Shown: one piece after another, positions 18,697 to 27,566 of the stretch
How positions within the stretch are numbered: the first letter of the stretch is position 1
Layout of the letters: each line of letters begins with the position of its first letter
From: Bowmanella pacifica
GTDB taxonomy: Bacteria > Pseudomonadota > Gammaproteobacteria > Enterobacterales > Alteromonadaceae
DNA length: 64,000 bases
Assembly (NCBI RefSeq): GCF_014645355.1
Contig: NZ_BMLS01000004.1
Span: forward strand, 1 to 64,000
Direction of reading: 5' to 3'
Notes under the pieces: model-generated
Told to the model about the DNA's origin: nothing
Database searches by the model: none
What the model saw: the letters and a program-made list of their open reading frames with translations, nothing else
Program-made: the position numbers and the translations under genes

Positions 18697-18854
18697 CTGC
18701 ACTCTCCCTGCTGAGCCATCACTATATGTCTTGCTACCACCCCAAGACAAATTTGATCTGGAACAATTTATTGCGTTCAGGAATTTGACTCGCGTCAAAG
18801 TTCAATTTTTGTTCAAAGCAGATAATGATGCCATCAAATCGGCGGAGAAAAACC

Positions 18855-19064
18855 ATGAAAGAGAAAGACAATGTTGGCATTCTGGATACAGCCGTTCGTT
18901 CAATTCTGTCCTGTATCCTGTTAGCTCTTGCTGTAGAGGGGCTGTATTCCAACACTACCAGTCTAATCCTGGCGGCACTGGGAGTCGTATTGTGGATAAG
19001 CTCATCCACAGGTGTTTGCTTACTCTATAAAATGCTGGGTGTGGATACTTACCACAAGGCTTAA
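18855..19064 (+). CDS. DUF2892 (YgaP-like transmembrane) small membrane protein
   Basis: The 69-residue product has an N-terminal NVGILDTAVRS segment and two hydrophobic helices (about 13-32 and 34-52). The C-terminal GVCLLYKMLGVDT matches the DUF2892 signature found in the membrane part of YgaP. I choose ATG 18855 because GGAG lies 8-9 nt before it. Function in isolation is not known. Downstream is a terminator shared with the convergent gene. Confidence 0.8.
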   Translation: MKEKDNVGILDTAVRSILSCILLALAVEGLYSNTTSLILAALGVVLWISSSTGVCLLYKMLGVDTYHKA

Positions 19065-19178
19065 GGTGTGTTCATCATGCCGGCAGGGCGAATGTTGCAA
19101 AGGCGGCGTTCGCCCTTTCGTCGTTGCTGTGTAAAACTGTTGCCGGACTCTGGTCTACGAGAATACATCCAGGCACAA

Positions 19179-19203
19179 AAAAAGCGCTCTGAGCGCTTTT
19201 TTG
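19179..19203. terminator. Bidirectional terminator
   Basis: AGCGC/GCGCT within a longer near-perfect palindrome (19183-19197) is flanked by A-runs on the left and T-runs on the right. It lies between the convergent small membrane protein genes. Confidence 0.85.
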
Positions 19204-19223
19204 CTTTCTATTAAATTGGCTAA

Positions 19224-19415
19224 TCAGATGGCATAGCTGAACAATATACAAAGTACCAGGCCAGTGACTCCAAAAAAGCCATATTCTACTTTCTCTTTCA
19301 TTGCGTCATCCACCAGCACAGGCTTGTGGATCATCGCCATAATGATGCTGCTAAAGCCAAGGACAAAGGCTAGCAGTGCCAGGCCAAACAATACGGCTTC
19401 GGTCCAGTTGCTCAT
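19224..19415 (-). CDS. Small membrane protein with two helices, unknown
   Basis: The 63-residue product MSNWTEAVLFGLALLAF... has two hydrophobic helices (about residues 7-28 and 47-62) joined by a charged loop with KEKVEYGFF. I recognise no family. AATTGGGGTGAATT precedes the start and contains a GGGG ribosome binding site. It is flanked by a terminator downstream and a sigma-54 promoter region upstream on the opposite strand. It has coding character but no assigned role. Confidence 0.65.
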   Translation of the reverse strand: MSNWTEAVLFGLALLAFVLGFSSIIMAMIHKPVLVDDAMKEKVEYGFFGVTGLVLCILFSYAI

Positions 19416-19627
19416 AATTCACCCCAATTTCATTCAAGCTGGGGCTATTATGCACCAAAAGACAGCCGGAGATCAGTGGCTTGGATCAAATTTTTAGCGT
19501 TTAACGACAATTCTCTATCAGTCACTTAGTGGCGTAATTGACTAACAGTTAACAATGCTAACCATATTTTTATTTCTCAACATTCCCCCATATGCAATAT
19601 CTATTTGTTTATAAAGGTTTTTTACAC

Positions 19628-19644
19628 TTGGCATAGGGGTTGCT
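19628..19644 (+). promoter_or_regulatory. Sigma-54 promoter of the DUF2884 gene
   Basis: TTGGCAtaggggTTGCT has GG at 19630-19631 and GC at 19642-19643, exactly the 12-bp offset of sigma-54 promoters, and matches the consensus except for the C of GCAC. Transcription should start near 19655, 30 bp before the ATG. It needs an AAA+ activator; I could not identify the activator's binding site upstream. Confidence 0.7.
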
Positions 19645-19684
19645 CTATTGAGTAAAAGGCAAATGCCACTGAGGGGCAATCGAA

Positions 19685-20461
19685 ATGAAAATATTGATCG
19701 CAGCAGCAACTTTACTTTGTACCAGTGCAGTCATGGCTGAAGACTGCAATATGAACATCAAAGGTAAAATGACCTTAAGTCACAGTAATCTGACTCTGCA
19801 ACTGGACGATAAGCGCAATCTTTTATTAGATGGACAGCATGCCAGTATTAACGGCACAGAAATGCAATTAAACGCCGGGCAACTTCATCTGCTAAATAGC
19901 TATCACCAAAAAGTAGAAACGCTTGCGCCTAAGGTAGCAACCTTAGCCTTGGATGCTGTTTCATTGGCTAACGAGGGCGTATCGCGGGCGTTTAATGAAT
20001 TGCTGGGGGAGGACAACGAGCTGGTTGCTGACTTGTCTGGGGAAATTGAGACCCTGCACGGAAAATTAACCCAAGAATTCTACGCGCATGACGGCAGTAT
20101 TCGTTTCGACTCGTCACGATTTGAAGATGGGCAGTTCCTGGGAGAAGACTTTGAGAAAGCCTTCAAACAACGTATCGAGAACCTGGTTCAGCGCTCAATG
20201 GGCAGCTTTATGATCGCCCTAGGCAAGCAAATGCTGTTCAATGGCGGGGATATGCAAGCCTTTGAGGCACGTATGGAAAACTTTGGTGCTCAGTTAGAGG
20301 CCGATATGGAAGCCCAGGCTGGGAAGATTGAAGCCCGAGCCGATGCGCTGTGCGCAGATTTACGGTCTTTGGCTCGACTGGAAGACCAGATCAGCGACGA
20401 GATCCCTGCCTTAGCAAGTCTGGATATGATCAAGGTTTCTGCGTCCCGTCATTCCATGTAA
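19685..20461 (+). CDS. DUF2884 (YggN-like) periplasmic protein
   Basis: The 258-residue protein has a signal peptide (cleavage at VMA-ED). The mature protein starts with Cys in EDCNMNIKG, as in E. coli YggN, followed by the LLLDGQ..INGTEMQLNAGQ pattern and a long helical region. The C-terminus is coiled-coil-like with CADLRSL. The YggN/DUF2884 family is periplasmic and of unknown function. GAGGGG before the ATG is a good ribosome binding site, and a sigma-54-type promoter lies upstream. A hairpin terminator follows directly. Confidence 0.85.
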   Translation: MKILIAAATLLCTSAVMAEDCNMNIKGKMTLSHSNLTLQLDDKRNLLLDGQHASINGTEMQLNAGQLHLLNSYHQKVETLAPKVATLALDAVSLANEGVSRAFNELLGEDNELVADLSGEIETLHGKLTQEFYAHDGSIRFDSSRFEDGQFLGEDFEKAFKQRIENLVQRSMGSFMIALGKQMLFNGGDMQAFEARMENFGAQLEADMEAQAGKIEARADALCADLRSLARLEDQISDEIPALASLDMIKVSASRHSM

Positions 20462-20486
20462 GCTGCGCTTACCACTATTTCTCCCT

Positions 20487-20509
20487 AAGCGGCGAAAGCC
20501 GCTTTTTTT
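20487..20509 (+). terminator. Terminator of the DUF2884 gene, abutting the next start codon
   Basis: AAGCGGC-GAAA-GCCGCTT followed by a T-run (20503-20509) is a strong intrinsic terminator. The next gene's ATG is at 20512, two nt after the T-run, so the hairpin occupies the place of its ribosome binding site. Confidence 0.9.
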
Positions 20510-20511
20510 AT

Positions 20512-21315
20512 ATGTTTAAAACCATTGGAATTTGCGGCTGTGGCTGGCTAGGGTTTCCCCTCGCCCTGCAACTAACGCGCAGCGGACATAAGGTGCTAGG
20601 TACATCCCGCAGCGAAAATAAACTGGCCCTGCTGTTGCAGCAGAATATCAGCGCTTATCGATTTTCTCTCGGCGAGCTTCTGCCCTGGTCTTCTCCACCA
20701 GATGTATTAGTGCTAAATCTCCCGCCTGGGCGTCGGCAATTTGATGAACAAAGCTTCACCAAAGATATGACAACACTGATTCAGCAGGCACTGGAACAGC
20801 AAAGTAAAATTCTTTTTATCAGTAGCACCTCGATTTACGGGCAGGCACTGGGCGAAATAACCGAGCAGCATATGCCACAGCCAGACACTGCATCGGCTAA
20901 AGCGCATCTCAGGTTAGAGCAGCAAATACTGCAAAGCGGTCAGGGCAGCATTTTACGCCTGGCAGGCTTGATTGGCCCGGGTCGACACCCAGTTAAACAA
21001 CTTAGCGGCCGAGTGCTGGATAAGGGAGAGCAAAAGGTTAATCTGGTGCATCAGCAGGACGTAATAACCGCGATTGAGGCCATCATCCAACAAGGTCAAT
21101 GGCAGCAGGTGTTTCACCTTAGTGCGACAGAACACCCCAGCAGAGCCGAGTTCTATACCTGGGCCGCGGCGAAAGCTGGCTTAAATGCCCCTCAATTTAC
21201 CCCAGCGACAACAGCCGATAAGGGCAGATGGATAAATGCCGATGCCAGTTTAAAGACACTAGGTATCGGGCTGCGCTATCCCAGCCCTTACGATATGCCG
21301 ATTGAATGTGACTGA
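20512..21315 (+). CDS. NAD(P)-binding epimerase/reductase, YeeZ-like
   Basis: The 267-residue protein has an N-terminal Rossmann motif GICGCGWLG and the SDR-extended features SSTSIYG and VHQQDVITAI, as in the YeeZ family of NAD-dependent epimerase/dehydratase-like proteins. Substrate is unknown. The start is fixed by the Rossmann strand, which begins three residues in. It nevertheless has no visible ribosome binding site, because a terminator ends 2 nt upstream. Expression may need read-through or leaderless initiation. Confidence 0.85.
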   Translation: MFKTIGICGCGWLGFPLALQLTRSGHKVLGTSRSENKLALLLQQNISAYRFSLGELLPWSSPPDVLVLNLPPGRRQFDEQSFTKDMTTLIQQALEQQSKILFISSTSIYGQALGEITEQHMPQPDTASAKAHLRLEQQILQSGQGSILRLAGLIGPGRHPVKQLSGRVLDKGEQKVNLVHQQDVITAIEAIIQQGQWQQVFHLSATEHPSRAEFYTWAAAKAGLNAPQFTPATTADKGRWINADASLKTLGIGLRYPSPYDMPIECD

Positions 21316-21317
21316 GC

Positions 21318-21350
21318 AAAAACAAAGGCAGCCAAGGCTGCCTTTGTTTT
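21318..21350. terminator. Bidirectional terminator
   Basis: A 15-bp perfect palindromic stem (AAAACAAAGGCAGCC and its complement) with an AA loop lies between the convergent YeeZ-like and symporter genes. A-run and T-run flanks serve both strands. Confidence 0.9.
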
Positions 21351-21356
21351 CATCTA

Positions 21357-22787
21357 TCAGAACAGCAGATTCTTGCCAAAGAACACGGTCGACACCGTGT
21401 TGACAAATATCACCGCCAGAATCACTGGAATAAAGGTGCCCAACGAGAAGTTCACGTACTTTTGCAGCAAAGAACCGGCAAAGGTACTGTTACCCTGACT
21501 GATCTCTGCATCAAAGTTCTGCTTACGCCATTTGTAGATAACAAACAAACACAGCAACAAGCCGTTCAGCGGCAGGATAGTTTCATAGAAAATATCGTAC
21601 ACCACATCAAAGAAAGACTTGGTCAAAGGCTCACCGGCAGCATTCAAGCCATAGGACGTCAGGCTGGAGAAAAGCTCCACCCGTCCAAACGACAGTGCGC
21701 TTATGATGGCCAGAAGAATCATCGCTCCTCCAAGCAAAAACAACGCTTTGCGGCGTCCCATCCCTTTGCCGTCCATCAGACTGGCCACCGGCACTTCAAT
21801 AATAGAAACCAAGGATGTTAAGGCAGCAAAAAACACCAACAGGAAGAAGAAGCTAGCGATAAAAGAGGCACCGACATAGCCAATGTCTGATTGCAACGCC
21901 AGGAATATCTTAGGTAGGAAAGTAAAAATCATACTGATACTAGACTCAGACAACGTACTGAGCTGTACATCAGGATTAAACGAAAACACGGCTGGCAATA
22001 TAAGCAAACCAGAACAAGCCGCTACTAACAACGACAAGCCTGCAACCATTTTCCCGGCCTGAACAATGTTGTTCTCTTTTTGAATATATGAGCCGTAAGT
22101 GATCAGAATGCCCATGGCCAGTGACAGTGAGAAAAATGCCTGGGCCAGCGCCCCGTTCAGCACCTTACCAGTCAACTTGTCGAATTCGGGGATCAGGAAA
22201 AATTTAACCCCCAGAATGGCATTGTCCAGCGTCATCACATAGATAACCAGTGCAATCAGCATCAGGAACAACAAAGGCATCAATACCTTAGCGGCTTTCT
22301 CTATGCCCTTTTTGACCCCGCCTTGCAGGATAAAGAACGTCATTCCAATCACCACGGCCATATAGACAAAGAGTTCATTACTATTGATAAAGACGCCGAA
22401 GCTGTCAGGTGCGGCCAGGAAATCCAGCTGTCCCATAACAGACTTTGCCAAATAGCCAAAAATCCACACCGTGATAACCAAGTAGAACACGCCGATCATA
22501 AAAGGCGTAATCACCGACATCCACCCTACCGTACGCCAGGCCCGATTCTGGCCGATTTCAGAGTATGCACCGAGAGGATTTTGTCTGGTATGACGGCCCA
22601 AACTCATTTCGGCAAGCATCACTGGCAGACAAATGAAAAAGACAAAAATGGCATACATAATCAAGAATGCAGCACCGCCATTCTTACTTGCCATAACAGG
22701 AAAGGCGACAAGATTGCCTATTCCAACCGCTGAACCTGCCGCGGCCAGGACGAATCCCAGGCTGGAACTGAATTCTTCACGCTTCAT
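21357..22787 (-). CDS. Neurotransmitter:sodium symporter family transporter
   Basis: The 476-residue protein has about 11-12 membrane segments. It starts with the family signature SSLGFVLAAAGSAVGIGNLVAFP, the unwound TM1 region that binds sodium and substrate, followed by NGGAAFLIMY in TM2. Bacterial members import amino acids or related compounds with sodium. The substrate cannot be told from sequence. It is a single-gene unit. Confidence 0.93.
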   Translation of the reverse strand: MKREEFSSSLGFVLAAAGSAVGIGNLVAFPVMASKNGGAAFLIMYAIFVFFICLPVMLAEMSLGRHTRQNPLGAYSEIGQNRAWRTVGWMSVITPFMIGVFYLVITVWIFGYLAKSVMGQLDFLAAPDSFGVFINSNELFVYMAVVIGMTFFILQGGVKKGIEKAAKVLMPLLFLMLIALVIYVMTLDNAILGVKFFLIPEFDKLTGKVLNGALAQAFFSLSLAMGILITYGSYIQKENNIVQAGKMVAGLSLLVAACSGLLILPAVFSFNPDVQLSTLSESSISMIFTFLPKIFLALQSDIGYVGASFIASFFFLLVFFAALTSLVSIIEVPVASLMDGKGMGRRKALFLLGGAMILLAIISALSFGRVELFSSLTSYGLNAAGEPLTKSFFDVVYDIFYETILPLNGLLLCLFVIYKWRKQNFDAEISQGNSTFAGSLLQKYVNFSLGTFIPVILAVIFVNTVSTVFFGKNLLF

Positions 22788-22908
22788 AACGTCGTGGACT
22801 CCTGGAGTTTATCATTGTAGTTGTGTTCCGGAAGGCCGATGTTAACAGCCAAGTAACAAAATGTCTTTGTAGCAAACGCAATTATTCCGCCACTTGCCGA
22901 CGCCGCAC

Positions 22909-23619
22909 TTACCAACACACTTTATCGCCCCGCCAATCGACAAAAACTGCCTGGTTTTCAGCTCTAGGCTTTTGCAACTCAGACAGCAAATACTGCGCCG
23001 CTTGCTCAGTCGAAAAACGTCTATTTCTGGGCATGCCACCGCTGAATGGGCGAGACAACTCCGTGTCTACTGTGCCTGGGTGATAGCACATAAGTTTCAC
23101 CCCAGGCACCCGTCGTGCATATTCTACTTGTGCCGTTTTCACCAGCATATTAAGGGCCGCTTTTGAGGCCCGATAGCCGTACCATCCCCCCAGTCGATTA
23201 TCCTCTATACTTCCCACCCTAGCGCTGAGAAACATCAAGCGGGCATCCTGCCCAGGCTCAAACAAGCTGACAAGATGCTTAAGCCACAAAGCCGGAATGA
23301 TGCTATTTACAGCAAAATAACGCTGCAACTGTCTGGTGTGCAGATCTTCAAGACGTTTTTCTGGCATCATGCTCGACTCATGAAGCACGCCGACAAGACA
23401 AACCACCCACCTGAAGCGCCAGCCCTGACTGAACAGCGTTTGGCAGCACTGTGCGATGCTGGTGTCATCTTGATCTGGCAATAACATTGTTTGGTTAGAT
23501 GAACCACAATGGCTTCGACTTATACAGAACACACGCTTTCCCAATAGATTAAGTTGCTCTGTTAGCGCACGCCCAATACCGCTGTTTGCCCCAATCACCA
23601 AAACCGAATCTGCGCCCAT
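22909..23619 (-). CDS. Short-chain dehydrogenase, C-factor-like
   Basis: I start this 236-residue SDR at ATG 23619 (MGADSVLVIGANSGIG), where the Rossmann motif begins. The longer frame upstream overlaps msrA on the other strand and lacks SDR similarity. GANSGIGRAL binds the cofactor, and the catalytic Ser-Tyr-Lys set appears as FLSARVGSI and YGYRASKAAL. The closest recognisable group is the CsgA/C-factor type. Substrate is unknown. It is divergent from msrA. Confidence 0.85.
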   Translation of the reverse strand: MGADSVLVIGANSGIGRALTEQLNLLGKRVFCISRSHCGSSNQTMLLPDQDDTSIAQCCQTLFSQGWRFRWVVCLVGVLHESSMMPEKRLEDLHTRQLQRYFAVNSIIPALWLKHLVSLFEPGQDARLMFLSARVGSIEDNRLGGWYGYRASKAALNMLVKTAQVEYARRVPGVKLMCYHPGTVDTELSRPFSGGMPRNRRFSTEQAAQYLLSELQKPRAENQAVFVDWRGDKVCW

Positions 23620-23754
23620 AGCAAATCTTCCAACCCGAAATAAGCTAATAGCATAAATACAGTCATAAAGATCACTTGAAGCGGATAGTCTGCGTACCCA
23701 CATTAGCCAGATACTATCGTTTATCGCGAGCGACAATCTGTAGAGGCACGAGTC

Positions 23755-24297
23755 ATGACAAAGAATATTCAACAGGCAACACTGGCCGGCGGCTGCTTCT
23801 GGTGTATTGAGTCTGCATTTAATGCACTGCAAGGGGTAGAGTCGGCCTACTCTGGGTATGCCGGGGGACAGATGGACGCCCCGACTTATAAAGCCGTTTG
23901 CGAGGGGAATACCGGGCATGCTGAGGTGGTACGCATTAATTATGATGCCGACCAGCTAAGTTATCGGGATGTACTGGAAATATTCTTTGCCTTACACGAC
24001 CCAACCCAGTTGAATCGTCAGGGCAATGATATTGGCAGCCAATATCGCAGCGCGATTTTCTATCACGATGAAGAACAAAAAAGGGCGGCAGAAACCCTGA
24101 TTAACGAACTGAGTGAACAAGAGATCTGGCCGGATCCCATAGTGACCGAAGTGACAGCCTTAACTAACTATCATCAGGCTGAGGATTACCATCAGGACTA
24201 TTTCCGCAATAATCCTCAGAATCAGTACTGCAATATGGTGGTTGCGCCTAAGCTGGCGAAATTCAGACAGAAATTCGCCAGTCGTCTAAAGAGCTAG
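23755..24297 (+). CDS. msrA: Peptide-methionine (S)-S-oxide reductase MsrA
   Basis: MsrA repairs methionine-S-sulfoxide in proteins. The 180-residue enzyme has the catalytic motif GGCFWCIE near residue 13. It also has SGYAGG, GHAEVV and the HDPTQLNRQGNDIGSQYRSAIF block of the active site. It is a stand-alone MsrA without an MsrB domain. A weak hairpin (AAAGCCT/AGGCTTT, 24311-24337) follows the stop. Confidence 0.97.
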   Translation: MTKNIQQATLAGGCFWCIESAFNALQGVESAYSGYAGGQMDAPTYKAVCEGNTGHAEVVRINYDADQLSYRDVLEIFFALHDPTQLNRQGNDIGSQYRSAIFYHDEEQKRAAETLINELSEQEIWPDPIVTEVTALTNYHQAEDYHQDYFRNNPQNQYCNMVVAPKLAKFRQKFASRLKS

Positions 24298-24465
24298 GTC
24301 AAGGCGAAGAAAAGCCTGCGCTATATGTGTAGGCTTTCGTGCCGCCAGAGGCTTTGAGTCGCGGTGTTTTAATGTCGGTTTCAGGTTTGACAAGTTTTGC
24401 TTTAACTGGCTTGGGCATTAACGTTGCTGTAAATCCGCACGCCAGTATTTATCGCCGCAACTACC

Positions 24466-27414
24466 CTAGGGCGCCACGCAAGTCCTATTCCGTCCGCCCT
24501 CTTTCGCCTGATACAAAGCTGCATCTGCGGCTTGCAAAAGTTGTTCGGCATCCAATTGCTGGCGGAATTCAGCAATGCCTAAACTCCCACTTAATGTCAA
24601 TCCTGGCGCTATCGCGCTGCAATCCAGCGTCATAACCGCCAGGCGCAACCTTTCCGCCAACTTAAACCCCGCTTTGATATCTGTATTGGGAAGTAACACA
24701 GCGAATTCTTCGCCTCCCCAGCGAGCCACCAAATCGGCTTCCCGACTATGCTGGCAAAGGGATGTCGCGACCAATTGCAAAACCGCGTCACCGGCAGCGT
24801 GAGAACTGCTGTCATTAATTTGTTTGAAATGATCTAAATCCAGCAACAGTAAGCAGAAATGGCTGGACTGGCGCCTGGCACGGGAAAATTCTCGATGCAG
24901 AGCTTCATCAAAAGCCCGTCTGTTTGCCAGTCCGGTCAGGCTGTCCTGCCTGGCTTGTCGCTCAAAGGCCTCAGCCTGCTGCCTGATTTGCTCCAGCAGC
25001 TGAGATTTATCCAAGTTGGCTTGTTGCAGCGACACCGTTTGTTGACGCAATGCCGCGGTCTGCTCCTCAACCTTGTCTTCTAAACGTCGTGCGGCACGTT
25101 GCAGCACAAGCAATCGCCACTTCACTGCTAACACCAATAACAGAATGACAAAAGCGGCGACACCAAACCAAAAGCCAGTGCGCTGCCACAAACGTGGAGG
25201 AATATAAAACTGCACTTGGGTATCGGTACCTGTCCAATCGCCATTGGGATAACTGGCCATTACATGGAAACGGTACTCACCAGGCGCCAGGCTGGTATAT
25301 TCGGTGCTGTTATGGGTTCCTCGGGCCACCCACATCTTGTCAAACCCATCCAGTCGGGTTCGGTAGCGGATGCGCTCTGGCACAATATACCCCAGACCAG
25401 CAAACTGGAACTCGATACGATTTACTCCCTCCGGCAACACCAGCCTTTCCGAAGGCAGATACTCTTTCCCGTCGATCTGCACCCGCTCAATGACCACAGG
25501 GAGTTGGTAATCCCCAAACTGTCTGAGACGCTCTGGCTTTACTAAGGCCGCCCCTTTGGACGTCGCCACCCAGACATGGCCATCATCGGTCAGGCTCATG
25601 GCCGGGTTGGAACCGCCATTAGCTTGCGCACTCACCATCCCATCTGACTCACCAAACAGGTTATATTCTATTTGCCCACCTTCTCCATCCAGAATGCCGT
25701 TGGCTTGCATCAAAGACAGGCGTAACACTCCGCGGTTACTGCTAAGCCAGAGATTCCCAAGTAAGTCTTCACTTACCTGGAAGTATTTATCAAATGGCAT
25801 TCCTTCTGCACGACCCAGTAAGGCCAAGTCGCCATCACGATACCGATAACGAATCACACCACGATCCGTTGCCATCCAAAGCGCTTGTTGATCAGCTTGC
25901 TCATAGAGGCCAAACACGAACTGGGCACCGTCCAACCCACTGATATCCAGCGCCTGCAAATTACCATCCTGCCAACGGGCAACACCGCTGGACGTGCCTA
26001 TCCAAATACCATGCTGGTTTGTCTCCAACAACGCAGCGGCAAAATTGCTTGGCAGGCCATCTTGTACCTGCAAGGTCGTGTAGCCCTGAGCGCGGAAAAT
26101 ATTCACCCCAGACGCCGTGGCTACCCAAAGACTGCCGTCTGAAGCTGGCAAAATAGCCCTTACCTCATTGGACAATAAACCTGCTTCACGGTCGATACAC
26201 TCAACTTCGAGACCGTCTTGCCACTTGATTAGCCCATGGGTAAAAGTGCCTACCCAAAGCGCGCCATTCTGTCCTTCAGCCAAACTCAACACCGTCTGAC
26301 TTATACGCTCACCCGCCAGTGCCTGAATACGTCCATCTTCAAGGACATTGACCCCTTTGCTGGTGCCAATCCAAACCCGCTGCTTGTCATCAACCAAAAC
26401 CGTACGAACAAAATTATCCGTCAACCCCTGGGTTTGTGTCAGCGTACTAAAGGCCGCATCACGTAACCGAAACAGGCCGCCATTTGTACCAAACCACAGG
26501 CTACCCTCATTATCCTTATACATAGAGGTAATACGCTCATTTGGCAGACCATCTTGCTGTCCAAGACGTTCCAGACCATAGCGCCCGAGTCGATATACTC
26601 CCTGGCCGATGGAACCAAGCCAGAGTTCTTCACCATCAACTAACAGCGTGGACACCGCAGTATCTGCCAGATCTTTATGTAATAACTGAAAGCCTTTCTT
26701 TTCCAGGCGGTAAGCACCCGTTTCCGTGCTCACTAATAGTTTTTTTTGATGATCCAAGGCCATGGAAAAAACAGGGCCAGTGGGCAACCCTGGAATATTG
26801 GAGGTAGTAAGATTCGGCCCCCCATCCCAGACAAACAATCCATTGGCCGTACCCACCCAGATTCGCCCCTGGGCATCTTCTTGCAAACTGAAAATGCTCG
26901 CCTCACTGAGACCTTGCGCCACACCAAAGTACGTTCGGGCCCCCTCTCTGTCTTCACGAAATATGCCAGCACCGTCAGTACCAAACCACATGCTTCCCTG
27001 TTGGTCACATAACATAGTACGTACTAGCGCTGGAGATTGCTGCAATGCTCGCCAGTTTCCGTCCTGCATTAAACTCAGTCCACCACGGGCACTGGCAACC
27101 AGCACCCCGCCTTGGCAGGCTGGCGTTAGCGTGAATACCCCGTCATCAGGTAGTTTAGTCAGATCGCCGCGGCCGAAAGCTTTAAACTCTCGACCATTAA
27201 AACGGGTTACTCCCTCCCAAGTGGCAAACCATAAGTAGCCGTCCTGAGTTTGAAGAATACTGTTGATAGTGTTGTGAGGCAGGCCATCGCGCGTTGTCCA
27301 ATGCTCACGGAAAAAGTCATGCAATCTACCGTCCGATGCAACCGCTAGTGCGCTATTGATCAGACTAAACAGAATGGCCAGGAAAGATGTTCTAAGCACA
27401 GATTCCAGACTCAA
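24466..27414 (-). CDS. Diguanylate cyclase with two-component-regulator propeller sensor
   Basis: The 982-residue protein has a signal peptide. A long periplasmic region of Reg_prop repeats (residues about 40-620) has units such as GLPHNTINSILQTQDGYLWFATWEGVTRFNG and forms two seven-bladed propellers. A Y_Y_Y domain (about 640-725), one transmembrane helix (about 735-757), a coiled coil and a GGDEF domain follow. The active site is GGEEF, preceded five residues upstream by READ, a proper RxxD inhibitory site, so it should be active and product-inhibited. It presumably turns an external ligand, perhaps a carbohydrate, into a c-di-GMP signal. Confidence 0.93.
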   Translation of the reverse strand: MSLESVLRTSFLAILFSLINSALAVASDGRLHDFFREHWTTRDGLPHNTINSILQTQDGYLWFATWEGVTRFNGREFKAFGRGDLTKLPDDGVFTLTPACQGGVLVASARGGLSLMQDGNWRALQQSPALVRTMLCDQQGSMWFGTDGAGIFREDREGARTYFGVAQGLSEASIFSLQEDAQGRIWVGTANGLFVWDGGPNLTTSNIPGLPTGPVFSMALDHQKKLLVSTETGAYRLEKKGFQLLHKDLADTAVSTLLVDGEELWLGSIGQGVYRLGRYGLERLGQQDGLPNERITSMYKDNEGSLWFGTNGGLFRLRDAAFSTLTQTQGLTDNFVRTVLVDDKQRVWIGTSKGVNVLEDGRIQALAGERISQTVLSLAEGQNGALWVGTFTHGLIKWQDGLEVECIDREAGLLSNEVRAILPASDGSLWVATASGVNIFRAQGYTTLQVQDGLPSNFAAALLETNQHGIWIGTSSGVARWQDGNLQALDISGLDGAQFVFGLYEQADQQALWMATDRGVIRYRYRDGDLALLGRAEGMPFDKYFQVSEDLLGNLWLSSNRGVLRLSLMQANGILDGEGGQIEYNLFGESDGMVSAQANGGSNPAMSLTDDGHVWVATSKGAALVKPERLRQFGDYQLPVVIERVQIDGKEYLPSERLVLPEGVNRIEFQFAGLGYIVPERIRYRTRLDGFDKMWVARGTHNSTEYTSLAPGEYRFHVMASYPNGDWTGTDTQVQFYIPPRLWQRTGFWFGVAAFVILLLVLAVKWRLLVLQRAARRLEDKVEEQTAALRQQTVSLQQANLDKSQLLEQIRQQAEAFERQARQDSLTGLANRRAFDEALHREFSRARRQSSHFCLLLLDLDHFKQINDSSSHAAGDAVLQLVATSLCQHSREADLVARWGGEEFAVLLPNTDIKAGFKLAERLRLAVMTLDCSAIAPGLTLSGSLGIAEFRQQLDAEQLLQAADAALYQAKEGGRNRTCVAP

Positions 27415-27566
27415 AATGGTTCCAACTGCAATTCAGCCAGATAGAAAGCATTGCCAATGCAAACTAAAAAGCAAAAAATGGGGGCGAGAAATTGCCTGAT
27501 GAATAAACAAATGTCAACCACATCCGTCGCAAGGACACGAAGGCAAAGCGGGTTGCCCCGCTGCTA

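Noticed and set aside
23620-23919. N-terminal extension of the SDR by 100 residues
   Set aside because: It overlaps msrA on the other strand, has no SDR similarity, and the Rossmann motif begins right after ATG 23619.
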